Positions 52,841-62,706 are shown, numbered from the stretch's first letter. The stretch: 64,000 nt of DNA from Trichloromonas sp034006665 (GCF_034006665.1 NZ_JAVESI010000009.1:28192-92191); one strand, 5' to 3'. Made by a program: numbers and translations. The notes: generated by a model from the letters alone, not told the origin.

Positions 52841-55117
52841 ATGGATACCACAGAGCTTCCCGTTTTTTCACCTGCCCTCGACCAGGGCGCCGATGCTCTT
52901 GTCCAGGCGGCGGAAAAGGGCATGGCCTTGGAATCCGCCTTGCCGACATCCCCCGCTCCCAAAGACCTCCCGGCGCCGCTCAAGGCTCTGCCGGCCTCCA
53001 GTGATCTTCAATCCCCCGATCTTTACCTGAACCGTGAACTGGCCTGGCTGGAATTCAATCAGCGGGTGTTGCATGAAGCGGCGGATCGCCGCACTCCGTT
53101 GCTGGAACGGGTCAAGTTCGCCGCCATCGCCGGGTCGAATCTCGACGAATTTTTCATGAAGCGTATCGGCGGCCTGAAACAGCAGGTCGGCGCCGGGGTG
53201 CAGGAGCGAACCGTCGACGGCCGCACGCCGGAGGAACAGATCGGCGCCTGCTACGCTTTTATACGCAAGCACCAGTTGGAAAAGCAACGTCTGCTGAAAA
53301 TTCTGGTGCGCAAATTGCGCGAAAAGGACATCCAGATTCTTCCCTATGAAAAACTCGAAAAGAGCGAACGGGAAAAGATTCGGGAAGACTACTACGACAA
53401 CATCTTCCCTCTGGTCACCCCCCAATCCATCGACCCGGCTCATCCGTTCCCCTTTGTTTCCAATCTTTCTCTCAACCTGCTGGTGACCCTGCGCTATCCC
53501 AAGGACCGGGAGATCTCCATGGCTCGGGTCAAGGCCCCGATCAGCGCCGGGGCGCCGCGTTTTCTGCGCATCGGTCGCCAGAACCGCTTCGTGCTTTTGG
53601 AAGAGGTCATGGAACACAACCTGGACATGCTCTTTCCGGGGATGGAAATCCTCCATTGCGACCTCTTCCGGGTGACGCGCAACGCCAATACGGAGCGGGC
53701 CGAGGAGCACGCCGACGACCTGCTCGCCCTGATCGAGTCGACCCTGCAACAGCGCAAGTTCGCCCCCATCGTCCGACTTGAAGTACTGCCGGGCATGGAC
53801 TCGACGTTGCGCGGGCGACTGGCGGCGGAACTGGGTCTGGACGAGGAAGCCGACGTCTTCATCGTCGACGGCATGCTCGGCACCCGGGATCTTTTCGAGA
53901 TCGCCGCGCTCAACCTTCCCCAACTCAAGGAGGTGCCGCAATACCCCATCATTCACCCGGCCCTGCAGAGCGAGCGGAGCATCTTCCATCTGATCCGCGA
54001 CGCCGGCGCCATCCTCCTCCAGCATCCTTACGAGTCCTTTTCCACCTCGGTGGAGCGTTTGCTTCGGGAAGCGGCCCACGATCCCAAGGTGCGGGGGATC
54101 AAGATGACCCTGTACCGTACGTCGAGCCGCAGCCCGATCCTCGACTACCTGATCCAGGCGGCCCAGAACGGCAAGCAGGTGGCGGTGGTGGTGGAACTCA
54201 AGGCCCGGTTCGACGAGGCGGCCAATATCCGTCTCGCTTCCCGCCTGGAGGAGGCGGGCATCCACGTCACCTACGGCGTGGTTGGGCTGAAAACCCACGC
54301 CAAGATCATTCTGGTGGTGCGCAACGACTACAACGGCCTGCGCCGCTATGTGCACATCGGCACCGGCAACTACCATCCCGAGACCTCGCGCCTTTACAGC
54401 GATCTGGGGCTGCTCCTCTACGACAAGAACATCGGCCGCGATGCCACCGAACTCTTCAATTATCTGACCACCGGTTTCACCCCCAGCCGCCGTTACCAGA
54501 AGCTGCTGGTCGCTCCGAAAATGCTGAAGCGCGGACTGCTGGAGCGCATCGACCGGGAAATCGCCGGGCACGCGGAGAAATCCCCCGGTCGCATCATCTT
54601 CAAGATGAACGCCCTCGACGATGCCGATATCGCCCGCGCCCTCTACCGCGCCGCCCGCGCCGGGGTGCGGATCGACCTCATCATCCGCGACAGCTGCCGG
54701 GTACGACCGGGGATCGCCGGCCTTTCGGAGAACATCCGGGTCATTTCCATCGTCGGCCGCTTTCTGGAACATGCCCGTATCTATTACTTCCGCAACGGCG
54801 GCGAGGAGGAGTATTTCATCGGCTCGGCCGACGCCATGAAACGCAACCTCGAACACCGCGTGGAAGTGCTGACTCCGGTGGAAAACCCGGCCATTCGCGC
54901 GGATTTGCGGCAGATGCTGGAGATTCAGCTCAACGACCGGCGCAGCGCCTGGGAGTTGAATTCGGACGGCGGCTACAGCCAGCGGCGGCCGCGAAATGCC
55001 GAGGAGGGTGTCGGCAGCCAGCAGCGGCTCATCGAACAGGCGGAAAGGCGCAATCGCGACGCCTCCCGGCTGCGCAAGCGCAAAGCGAAAAACATCGGTG
55101 GCCGCAACCTGCGCTGA
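52841..55117 (+). CDS. ppk1: Polyphosphate kinase 1
   Basis: It reversibly transfers the gamma phosphate of ATP onto polyphosphate. The 758 residues include NRELAWLEFNQRVLHEA (N domain), the head domain and two phospholipase-D-like catalytic domains. His486 (LKTHAKI) corresponds to the autophosphorylated His435 of E. coli, and His505 (VHIGTGNYHPETS) to His454. A Pro/Ala-rich 50-residue N-terminal extension precedes the core. AAGGA precedes the ATG. It leads the ppk1-CHAD-ParA-zinc-finger operon. Confidence 0.97.
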   Translation: MDTTELPVFSPALDQGADALVQAAEKGMALESALPTSPAPKDLPAPLKALPASSDLQSPDLYLNRELAWLEFNQRVLHEAADRRTPLLERVKFAAIAGSNLDEFFMKRIGGLKQQVGAGVQERTVDGRTPEEQIGACYAFIRKHQLEKQRLLKILVRKLREKDIQILPYEKLEKSEREKIREDYYDNIFPLVTPQSIDPAHPFPFVSNLSLNLLVTLRYPKDREISMARVKAPISAGAPRFLRIGRQNRFVLLEEVMEHNLDMLFPGMEILHCDLFRVTRNANTERAEEHADDLLALIESTLQQRKFAPIVRLEVLPGMDSTLRGRLAAELGLDEEADVFIVDGMLGTRDLFEIAALNLPQLKEVPQYPIIHPALQSERSIFHLIRDAGAILLQHPYESFSTSVERLLREAAHDPKVRGIKMTLYRTSSRSPILDYLIQAAQNGKQVAVVVELKARFDEAANIRLASRLEEAGIHVTYGVVGLKTHAKIILVVRNDYNGLRRYVHIGTGNYHPETSRLYSDLGLLLYDKNIGRDATELFNYLTTGFTPSRRYQKLLVAPKMLKRGLLERIDREIAGHAEKSPGRIIFKMNALDDADIARALYRAARAGVRIDLIIRDSCRVRPGIAGLSENIRVISIVGRFLEHARIYYFRNGGEEEYFIGSADAMKRNLEHRVEVLTPVENPAIRADLRQMLEIQLNDRRSAWELNSDGGYSQRRPRNAEEGVGSQQRLIEQAERRNRDASRLRKRKAKNIGGRNLR

Positions 55118-55122
55118 GGTGA

Positions 55123-56688
55123 ATGCCGAGGATGCGCATGGACTATCTGCTGCCGGAACATTTTCCCATAACGCGCCTGCGCGACGGATTACGAAATTTC
55201 GCAGCTTTGACCGCCGAACCCCTCCGGGAGACGCGCTTGCGTTATTTCGACAGTTTTGACTGGCGCCTTTATGGGCGGGGGCTGGTTTTGGAGGAAGAGA
55301 CGACGGACGGCGCCGTCGATCTGCGGTTGCGCCGTCTCGACGGCCTCGACCCGTTGAACCGAATTGCCGCTTCCGCTCCGGATTTCGCCGGGGAGTTGTC
55401 GCCGGGAAGCCTGCGCGATACCCTGACGGAAATCGTCGAGATGCGTCGGCTGTTCCCGCTTGCCGAGATCCGCTGCGCCGTTCAGCGCCTGGCTCTCCTC
55501 GACGAGCGACAAAAGACGGTGGCGCGGCTGACCGTTATGGACGCGATCACCGGAGGGGCTGACGCAGGGACGGGCCGGCGGCTGCCCTTGCGGCTGCGCA
55601 GTGAGGCGGTTCGCGGCTATGCCCGGGAGTCGCGGGAGCTCGATCGGGTTCTGCGCTGGGGGCTGGGCCTGCAAATCGCGCCTGAGGATCTCTGGCATAC
55701 CGTCATGCGCGATGCCGGACGCCTTCCCGGCGACTATACCTCGAAACCGGAATTCCTCTTTGCTCCCGGACAGGGAACCGAGGCGGTGATCCGCGCGATT
55801 TTCGCCCATCTGCTCGATACCCTGGAACGGAATCTGGAGGGCACCCGCCGGAATCTCGACAGCGAATTCCTCCACGATTTTCGGGTTGCGATCCGCCGGA
55901 CCCGCGCTCTTCTCGGACAACTCGGGCGTCTGATGCCGAAGGCGGTACGGGATCGCTTCCGCGCCGAATTCGCCTGGCTCGGGACGATTACCGGACCGGT
56001 ACGTGATCTCGACGTCCATCTGCTCGGTTTCGATGCTTATCGGCGCCTGCTTCCTCCGGATGTTGGGCCGGAGCTTGAGCCTCTGCGCGCCCTGCTTATC
56101 GCTCACCAGCAAACGGCCCAGCGGCGACTGGCCGAGGAACTGGCCGCGCCCCGCTGCCGGAAACTGTTTGCCGACTGGCGCGCCTGGCTTGAAAATCCCG
56201 CTGCCCGGGGGGGTCCCTGGCCGGAAGCGGCCGCTTTGCCGTTGTCGGCAACGGCCAACGGGCGTATCCGCAAGATGGTCCGTCGGGCCTTGCGCGAGGG
56301 CAACGCCATCGACGACCGGTCGCCGCCGGAAGATCTTCACGAATTGCGCAAGACCTGCAAAAAACTCCGCTATCTTCTGGAGTTTTTTCAAAGTCTTTAT
56401 CCCCCTGAGGCGATTTCGCCACTGCTCAGGGCGTTGAAGAAGCTTCAGGATAATCTCGGCGAATTCCAGGATCTCGAAGTGCACGCCCATGCTCTGCGGA
56501 CTTTTGCAACGGCGCCAAACGCGGAATCTCCCCTGCCCCCGAAAACCCTGCTCGCTATCGGCCAACTCAGCGAACGGCTGCGGGGTCGCCAGCGGCAGGT
56601 CCGCGCGGAATTCGCCGCGCGTTTTGCCGCCTTCGCCGAGGCGGAAAACCGGCGCCCGGTTCACGAACTCTTCCGGAAAGAGCCCTGA
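55123..56688 (+). CDS. CHAD domain protein
   Basis: A 521-residue helical protein. The N-terminal ~200 residues resemble a degenerate CYTH-like module (ETRLRYFDSFDWRLYGRGL). The CHAD domain (about 225-515) has its conserved basic helices: LHDFRVAIRRTRALLGQL and LHELRKTCKKLRYLLEFF. CHAD proteins bind polyphosphate and localise to polyphosphate granules. It begins 5 bases after ppk1; ATGs at 55132 and 55138 are alternative starts (GAGG lies between). Confidence 0.9.
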   Translation: MPRMRMDYLLPEHFPITRLRDGLRNFAALTAEPLRETRLRYFDSFDWRLYGRGLVLEEETTDGAVDLRLRRLDGLDPLNRIAASAPDFAGELSPGSLRDTLTEIVEMRRLFPLAEIRCAVQRLALLDERQKTVARLTVMDAITGGADAGTGRRLPLRLRSEAVRGYARESRELDRVLRWGLGLQIAPEDLWHTVMRDAGRLPGDYTSKPEFLFAPGQGTEAVIRAIFAHLLDTLERNLEGTRRNLDSEFLHDFRVAIRRTRALLGQLGRLMPKAVRDRFRAEFAWLGTITGPVRDLDVHLLGFDAYRRLLPPDVGPELEPLRALLIAHQQTAQRRLAEELAAPRCRKLFADWRAWLENPAARGGPWPEAAALPLSATANGRIRKMVRRALREGNAIDDRSPPEDLHELRKTCKKLRYLLEFFQSLYPPEAISPLLRALKKLQDNLGEFQDLEVHAHALRTFATAPNAESPLPPKTLLAIGQLSERLRGRQRQVRAEFAARFAAFAEAENRRPVHELFRKEP

Positions 56689-56692
56689 AATC

Positions 56693-57484
56693 ATGAAAAT
56701 TCTTGCGACCTACAATATCAAGGGAGGGGTGGGCAAGACCGCCGCCGCCGTCAATCTGGCCTATCTGGCGGCCCGGGACGGCGCCCGAACCCTGGTCTGG
56801 GATCTCGATCCCCAGGGAGCGGCGACCTTTTATTTCCGGATCAAAGCTAAGGTCAAGGGCGGCGGCGAAAGGCTCATCGGCGGCAAGAACGGTCTGGAAT
56901 CCGCGATCAAAGGGACGGACTATCCGCGACTCGATCTGTTGCCCGCCGATTTTTCCTACCGCCATCTCGATATCCTCCTTGACGGCGAAAAGAAGCCGAC
57001 CAAGCGCTTCAAAAAGCTGCTTGCCCCCCTGGCCGCTTCCTACGATTACCTCTTTCTCGACTGTCCTCCCAGCATTTCCCTGGTTTCCGAAGCCGTTTTC
57101 GGCGCCGCCGAAATTCTGCTGGTGCCGATCATCCCCACGCCCCTGTCGCTGCGTACCCTTGAACAGATTTTTGCCTTCGAGCGGGACGAAGGACTGAAGG
57201 ATTTGAAAATCCTTCCCTTCTTCTCCATGGTCGACCGCCGCAAAAGTCTGCACCGGGAGATTGTCGAGAGCCTGCCCCAGCAACGGCCCGAGGTGCTGGA
57301 AGCGGAAATCCCCTATGCCAGCGAGGTGGAACAGATGGGCATTCGCCGCCTGCCTTTGGCCGCCTACGCTCCCCACAGCCGCGCCGCCCATGCCTTTGCG
57401 GAACTCTGGCAGGAGATCCGCGACCATCTGGACGGCGCATGCCCCGCTTCACCCGGGTCGGATTCTCACATGTACGGTTCGTGA
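56693..57484 (+). CDS. ParA/Soj-type ATPase
   Basis: A 263-residue ParA-family ATPase. The deviant Walker A KGGVGKT (residues 10-16) carries the signature Lys; DLDPQGAATF and FLDCPPSISLVSEAVFGAAE are the other nucleotide motifs. No ParB, ParS or chromosomal partition gene is adjacent. It follows the CHAD gene by 4 bases, which suggests positioning of polyphosphate granules, by analogy to McdA and carboxysomes (inference). GGAAAG precedes ATG 56693. Confidence 0.9.
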   Translation: MKILATYNIKGGVGKTAAAVNLAYLAARDGARTLVWDLDPQGAATFYFRIKAKVKGGGERLIGGKNGLESAIKGTDYPRLDLLPADFSYRHLDILLDGEKKPTKRFKKLLAPLAASYDYLFLDCPPSISLVSEAVFGAAEILLVPIIPTPLSLRTLEQIFAFERDEGLKDLKILPFFSMVDRRKSLHREIVESLPQQRPEVLEAEIPYASEVEQMGIRRLPLAAYAPHSRAAHAFAELWQEIRDHLDGACPASPGSDSHMYGS

Positions 57485-57499
57485 TGGAAGGAGCAAGGG

Positions 57500-57670
57500 A
57501 TGGGCTGCCTGAAGGGAAAATCGGAGAACAAGCCGAAGAAGGGTCGCTTTCGTTGCGAGCGCTGCGGAGCGGTTTCAAAAAAGGAAAACCACCTCTGCAA
57601 GCCCGAGGAGTTGACGAAAAAAACGCTGAAAAAGTTCGAAAGGAAGAAGGAAAAAGTCGTCAAAAATTGA
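57500..57670 (+). CDS. Small lysine-rich zinc-finger-like protein
   Basis: 56 residues: MGCLKGKSENKPKKGRFRC is followed by ERCGAVSKKENHLCKPEEL and a lysine-rich helix. C-x-x-C and a downstream C (and Cys3) could bind zinc. Charge is strongly positive. I recall similar small proteins in deltaproteobacteria but no assigned function. AAGGAG precedes the ATG. It begins 15 bases after the ParA stop, so it looks like the last gene of the ppk1 operon. Confidence 0.75.
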   Translation: MGCLKGKSENKPKKGRFRCERCGAVSKKENHLCKPEELTKKTLKKFERKKEKVVKN

Positions 57671-57686
57671 AAGAGGGACCGTGCCT

Positions 57687-59177
57687 TTACTCCTCGGTCA
57701 GCGCCTGCTCGATGCATTCGACCAGGGTTTTGAGGATTTTCACCCGGGCGTAGCGTTTGCTGTTGGCCTCGACCAGAGTCCAAGGGGCGATCTGGGTGCC
57801 GGTGCGCTCGACCATGTCGCAGACCGCTTCTTCGTAGAGGGGCCATTTCTCTCGGTTGCGCCAGTCGTCCTCGGTGATTTTGAAGTTCTTGAAGGGGATT
57901 TCTTCCCGTTCCTTGAAACGCCGCAACTGTTCATCCGGATCGATGGACAGCCAGAATTTCACCACCAGGGTGCGGTTGCGAATCAACTGTTCTTCGAAAT
58001 CATTGATTTCGCCGTAAGCACGCATCCAGTCGGCCTCGGCGCAAAAACCCTCAACCCGTTCCACCAGCACCCGGCCGTACCAGGAGCGGTCGAAGATGAC
58101 CAGCTTGCCCCGCTCGGGCAGATGTCGCCAGAACCGCCACAGATAGGGATGATCCGCCTCCTCGTCGGTCGGGGCGGCAATCGGCACCACCTGATAGCGG
58201 CGGGCATCCAGCGCTCCGGTCACCCGCCGGATGCTTCCCCCCTTGCCGGCCGCGTCGTTCCCCTCGAAGACTGCCACCACGGAAATCTCACTGAAACCCT
58301 TCTTGCGGCTCAACTTGTTGAGCTTCCCCTGCCAATAGGCCAACTGCTCTTCATACTCCTTTTTCTCCAGATCGAGACTCAGATCCAGCACCCGCAGCAC
58401 ATTGAGCCCATCGATGCGCGGAACGACGGGCGGCACCGTCACCGCCGGTTGCGGCGGCGTCCCGTCGATCACTAACCGTTGACGCAACGCCCGTAACAGG
58501 GCCTCGCCCAAGGTCAGCTCCCGGTAGTGGGCATCGTAGCCCTCGATGATCGTCCAGGGCGCTTCCGCCGAGCTGGTCTGCCGCAAGGCCCGCTCCGCCA
58601 CCTGCCGGAAGCGGCCGTAATGTTTGTGGTTGCGCCAGTCATCCTTGTTCACCCGCCAGCTTGTGGCCGGATCCTTCTCCAACTTGTCGAAGCGTTTCTT
58701 CTGGCGTTTTTCCGACAGATGCAGCCAGAACTTGAGAACCAGGGCGCCTTCGTCCACCAGCATCTTCTCGAAACGGTTGCCCCGCTCCAGGGCTTGGTCC
58801 AACTCCGAATTGCCGATGTGATCATAAACCCGGTCGTGAATCGCCTCACTGTAGATCGCGTCGAAAAAAATCCCGATTTTCCCCTTGGGTGGCAACGCCC
58901 GCCAATACCGCCACATGGGTGGCCGCGCCAGATCGGTCTCGGTCGGTTCGCTGGGGGCGTGAGTCTGGATGTGCCGGGGGTCCATCCACTCGTTAAGGAC
59001 ATTGACCGTATCCCCCTTGCCCGCCCCGTCCATGCCGGCAATGATGATAATCACCGCAAAACGGCGACCCTCCACCATCTCCAGTTGGGCTTCGAGAAGT
59101 TCCCGGCGCAGTCGGGGCAGTTCCCGGTCGTACCGTTCGGCGTCGATGGCATGACCGAGTTCGGCGGATTCGAACAT
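57687..59177 (-). CDS. pap: Polyphosphate:AMP phosphotransferase (two-domain PPK2)
   Basis: A 496-residue enzyme that phosphorylates AMP to ADP using polyphosphate (class II PPK2 arrangement). Two PPK2 domains are fused: the first (about 1-240) with Walker A GMDGAGKG (48-55) and the second (about 265-496) with GNDAAGKGGS and DRSWYGRVLVERVEGF. Both halves keep the lid and Walker B motifs; usually the C-terminal one is catalytic. It converges with the ppk1 operon, 16 bases apart. Confidence 0.93.
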   Translation of the reverse strand: MFESAELGHAIDAERYDRELPRLRRELLEAQLEMVEGRRFAVIIIIAGMDGAGKGDTVNVLNEWMDPRHIQTHAPSEPTETDLARPPMWRYWRALPPKGKIGIFFDAIYSEAIHDRVYDHIGNSELDQALERGNRFEKMLVDEGALVLKFWLHLSEKRQKKRFDKLEKDPATSWRVNKDDWRNHKHYGRFRQVAERALRQTSSAEAPWTIIEGYDAHYRELTLGEALLRALRQRLVIDGTPPQPAVTVPPVVPRIDGLNVLRVLDLSLDLEKKEYEEQLAYWQGKLNKLSRKKGFSEISVVAVFEGNDAAGKGGSIRRVTGALDARRYQVVPIAAPTDEEADHPYLWRFWRHLPERGKLVIFDRSWYGRVLVERVEGFCAEADWMRAYGEINDFEEQLIRNRTLVVKFWLSIDPDEQLRRFKEREEIPFKNFKITEDDWRNREKWPLYEEAVCDMVERTGTQIAPWTLVEANSKRYARVKILKTLVECIEQALTEE

Positions 59178-59322
59178 GACAACTCTCCATTGGTGGGTAA
59201 AGTCTCAATCAGGTTTCAAGAATAACAGAAAACACGCAGGTGATGGAGAAACCCCAGAAATTCCCCGGCTCAAACAAACTCTTGGAAGCGACCAGGAAGT
59301 CCGGGAAGTCCAGGGATCGCTT

Positions 59323-62300
59323 TCAGTGGAATGTGGAATTTCCAGCCCCCACACCGATCCCGGTTTGGTACAGATGTGCGAAGATCATCTCTGCCTTGGC
59401 CGATATTTCGTCGTTAGCATACCCGCTTCCCGGCAGGCTAACGAAGAGATGTCTGATAATCTCTGCTTTAACCTGGGCTTGGGCGGTGGCCTTCTCTCGC
59501 CAGTGGTCAATCTGGAGTTTGCCCGACAGCAACTTCTTCAGCAGGTCTTTGGCCACTTCTTTGATTTTTTCCCGTTCGTTGCGGGTTAGGGTTTCTTTCT
59601 GCAGTAGATCGAAAACAGCCAGCTGATCCTCGTTGTCTAGCCCTTCCCGCAGGTATCGGCGTTGTTCCTGATCCAGGTTATCGTTGAACCGGAAAAGGTC
59701 GTCGAACACCTTTTGCACTTCCACTGCATCCTTGTCCTTGTTGTACTCGGCTACGATCTCCTGATAACGCTCATAGAGGTCAACACGGGTCGGGTTTTGA
59801 GCGACCATGGCTTGCAGCCTTTTTTCAATTTTCTCCCGTAGGTTGAGCATCTTGATGTTGGGGCACGTCCGGTCGAATTCGGCCTTCAGGCGGCTAACAT
59901 CGATCTTTGTCATCTCATAGCGGATCGGTGTTTCGTTCACCGTTGAGGTGTCGGTCGTTACTGCCGTATCGACCACATCGTAAAGCGCCTGGAGCATTTC
60001 GGAGACATCCGGCGTTTCTCTGCTTTCCTGCAACCGGTTATACAGCGCCGATATGGCGTTTTCCTGTTTATCGTAGGCGTACAGTCCGGGGTTGGGAAAG
60101 AGTCCCCTGAATCTGGCGGAAATGTCTTCCGCCATGACCTCGAAGGTTTTGCGCAGCTCATCGGTTTCGCAGATGGTATTCACCCCGCGCAGGATCAGCG
60201 CCTGTTTGTCAAAGCCGGTTGCGGCAATGAGTTCGTCCAGATTGAAGCTACAGCCAGCCAGAAATTCCTGGGCCGCCTTGATCGACTGGCCATACTCGGA
60301 TAAAGCTTCGGTATCATCCCGAAGTATGTTCATGTCCACCTGCTTGCCGTCGCCTTGAGCAAAGGTAGCCAGCGCCTGCCGCAGACTTTTCAGCATGCCG
60401 TTATAGTCGATGATGAGGCCGTTCTTTTTGCCGCCACCGACGCGATTGACGCGGGCAATGGCCTGCATCAGGGTGTGCCCTTTCATCGGTTTGTCCAGGT
60501 AGAGCGTAGCCAAGCACTTGACGTCGTACCCCGTTAACCACATGGCGCAGACGATCGCCACCCGAAATGGATGCTCCGGTTTCTTGAATTCCAGGTCCAG
60601 ATCGCGGTGTACCATCTTTTCCCGGTGGGGCACGATATCCAGCCCCCACTTGCGGAACTCGTTGACCTCTCCCTGCTCCTGGGAAATGACCACGCAGATT
60701 TCCGTCGCCTTCATCCATTCCACTTGGGCACGGTGACTCTGGAGGAATTTGTCCGGAGTCTTGCCCGCCTTGGCGAAACATTCCTCTTCGGCAACTACCT
60801 TCGCCTCCAGCGCCTGCCAAGTCTCTTGCCATTCCTTGGTGATGAGGTCGTACATCTTGACGCAGGTGATCTTGTCAATGCAGACCATCATTGCCTTGCC
60901 GGTCTGCCACCGTTGATGATAGTGCTTGACGAAGTCTTCCGCCACCTTGCCGAGACGGGTGGGAGATGTCAGGATGGGATAGTCACGGGCGATATCGCGA
61001 TAAAGCTTTTCTTCCTGCTCAGGGTCCAGATCCCCTGCGGCCTTGGCTGCTTCGATCCGGTCATTAATGCGTTTGTTGATCTCCGGATCGATGATCTCCA
61101 GCTTCTCTCCCCGGTTCTCGTAGAACAGCGGCAGGGTTGCCCCATCAGAGACTGCTCGCTGGAAGTCGTAGATAGAGATGTAATCCCCGAACACTTCCTT
61201 GGTCATCTGTTTTTCGGCGTTGTCGATCAGAGGGGTGCCGGTGAAGCCGATGAACTTGGCCCGTGGCAGTGCCTTGCGCATGTTGATCGCCAAGCGCCCG
61301 TACTGAGTCCGGTGAGCTTCGTCGGAAATGACGATAATGTCTTCACGGGGGCTGTAGGCTTCGTCCACCAGTCGGTGGAATTTGTGGATCAGGCTGAAGA
61401 CATAGCGGTGGTTCTCTTTCAGCAGCTTCTCCAGGCCCTTGCCGTCCCTGGCCTTGGCCTTCTTGTTGGTGGCGGCGCCGCAGTTGGTGTAGGTGCCGAA
61501 AATCTGCTCGTCCAGCTCGTTCCGGTCGGTCATCACCACAAAGGTGTATTTTGCTGAAATCCTGCGGTGGATCTTTTCGGTCAGAAAGATCATGGAATAC
61601 GACTTGCCCGACCCCTGGGTATGCCAGAATACCCCCAGCCGCCCGGCCTCCACGTCGGCTTGCGCTCCCGGTTCTTCCGACAGCAGCTTGGCGATTACCC
61701 GGTTGACGCCGAGGTACTGGTGGTTGCGCGCAAAGATTTTCTGGACTTCCCCTTCGCTCCGGTCAAAAAGGATAAAGTTTTCAACCAGGTCAAGCAGTGT
61801 CGCCTTGTCCAGCATTCCCCGCAGCAGCATCGGCAGCAGCGGTTGATCTTTGGCCGGTTCCGGATCTTCTTCCCGCAATCGCTTCCAGCGGGAAAAATGT
61901 TCCACGATCGACGTGATGGAGCCGTACTTGGCGTCGACGCCGTTGGAGATGAGAATCAAAGCGTTCCAGTGGAACAGGTGCGGGATCGTGTCAAGGTAGT
62001 CGCTGTAGTTCTTCTTGAATGCCTTGTCGACGTGCTGGTCGTAGCGTTTCAGTTCGATAAACACCAGCGGCAGGCCATTGACGTAGCAGATCACATCCGG
62101 GCGCCGCCGCCATAGTCGGCCCTGCACCCAGAGTTCCCGCACTACCAAAAAGTGGTTTTTCTTCGGGTTGGCCGGATCGTCGAAATCCACCAGCTTCAAG
62201 CGGCGTTCCTTCAGCTGTCCGGTTTCATCCCGATATTTGACCGGTACCCCGTCCCGGAGCAGGCGGTACTTGTCCTCGTTCATCTGCACCAGGGGTTTGG

Positions 62301-62556
62301 TAATATCGTCCGCCGTCACCTGGGCCAGCGCCTCCTGGTATGCCTCGTCAGGCAAGCCGGGATTCAAACGGCGCAGGGCATCATCTACCTCCCGCCGCAA
62401 TACCACTTCCCGATCAGAGAGCCGCCCCAGTAGGCTCTCAGGCCCGAAATCTTCATTGTCGTGGGCAAAAACGCAATCGTAGTTCAGTACCTGCTCCAGC
62501 AATTCCGCTGTCGGTTGTTGGATCAGTATGTCTTCGGAGTAGTCTTTGCGCGGCAT
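59323..62556 (-). CDS. hsdR: Type I restriction enzyme R subunit
   Basis: A 1077-residue motor and nuclease subunit. The N-terminal PD-(D/E)xK nuclease lies in PDVICYVNGLPLVFIELK (about 154-171). The helicase core has Walker A GSGKSYS (about 313-319), DEAHR (about 410-414) and ARVNRVGGGKKNGLIIDY (motif VI region). It cleaves DNA at a distance after translocation once HsdM/HsdS recognise an unmethylated site. GGGAGG precedes the ATG. hsdM is not in the window. Confidence 0.95.
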   Translation of the reverse strand: MPRKDYSEDILIQQPTAELLEQVLNYDCVFAHDNEDFGPESLLGRLSDREVVLRREVDDALRRLNPGLPDEAYQEALAQVTADDITKPLVQMNEDKYRLLRDGVPVKYRDETGQLKERRLKLVDFDDPANPKKNHFLVVRELWVQGRLWRRRPDVICYVNGLPLVFIELKRYDQHVDKAFKKNYSDYLDTIPHLFHWNALILISNGVDAKYGSITSIVEHFSRWKRLREEDPEPAKDQPLLPMLLRGMLDKATLLDLVENFILFDRSEGEVQKIFARNHQYLGVNRVIAKLLSEEPGAQADVEAGRLGVFWHTQGSGKSYSMIFLTEKIHRRISAKYTFVVMTDRNELDEQIFGTYTNCGAATNKKAKARDGKGLEKLLKENHRYVFSLIHKFHRLVDEAYSPREDIIVISDEAHRTQYGRLAINMRKALPRAKFIGFTGTPLIDNAEKQMTKEVFGDYISIYDFQRAVSDGATLPLFYENRGEKLEIIDPEINKRINDRIEAAKAAGDLDPEQEEKLYRDIARDYPILTSPTRLGKVAEDFVKHYHQRWQTGKAMMVCIDKITCVKMYDLITKEWQETWQALEAKVVAEEECFAKAGKTPDKFLQSHRAQVEWMKATEICVVISQEQGEVNEFRKWGLDIVPHREKMVHRDLDLEFKKPEHPFRVAIVCAMWLTGYDVKCLATLYLDKPMKGHTLMQAIARVNRVGGGKKNGLIIDYNGMLKSLRQALATFAQGDGKQVDMNILRDDTEALSEYGQSIKAAQEFLAGCSFNLDELIAATGFDKQALILRGVNTICETDELRKTFEVMAEDISARFRGLFPNPGLYAYDKQENAISALYNRLQESRETPDVSEMLQALYDVVDTAVTTDTSTVNETPIRYEMTKIDVSRLKAEFDRTCPNIKMLNLREKIEKRLQAMVAQNPTRVDLYERYQEIVAEYNKDKDAVEVQKVFDDLFRFNDNLDQEQRRYLREGLDNEDQLAVFDLLQKETLTRNEREKIKEVAKDLLKKLLSGKLQIDHWREKATAQAQVKAEIIRHLFVSLPGSGYANDEISAKAEMIFAHLYQTGIGVGAGNSTFH

Positions 62557-62637
62557 CCAGCCTCCCGAGGGGCGACAATATTAGCCGACCGGATAGGGTC
62601 AATAAAATCATTTGATATCCCGGCATGTTATCTGCCG

Positions 62638-62692
62638 TTATCGGACAAGTTATCGACCAAACCGTCAAGATACGAGCGAGTTTGTCCGATAA
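62638..62692. repeat. Inverted repeat upstream of hsdR
   Basis: TTATCGGACAA (62638-62648) is perfectly inverted as TTGTCCGATAA (62682-62692), with a 33-base spacer. It is a candidate operator or a hairpin between the antitoxin-like gene and hsdR. Confidence 0.6.
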
Positions 62693-62706
62693 GCACAGAG
62701 GCTCGA

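Noticed and set aside
52868..54856. 662-codon ORF antisense to ppk1
   Set aside because: Shadow frame of ppk1, whose catalytic histidines are intact.
59178..59322. PHO-type box upstream of the PPK2 gene
   Set aside because: No 11-base-periodic CTAACA-like hexamers could be aligned on the minus strand here.
62638..62692. CRISPR repeat or insertion-sequence end
   Set aside because: Only a single inverted pair, with no spacer array, transposase or target duplication.
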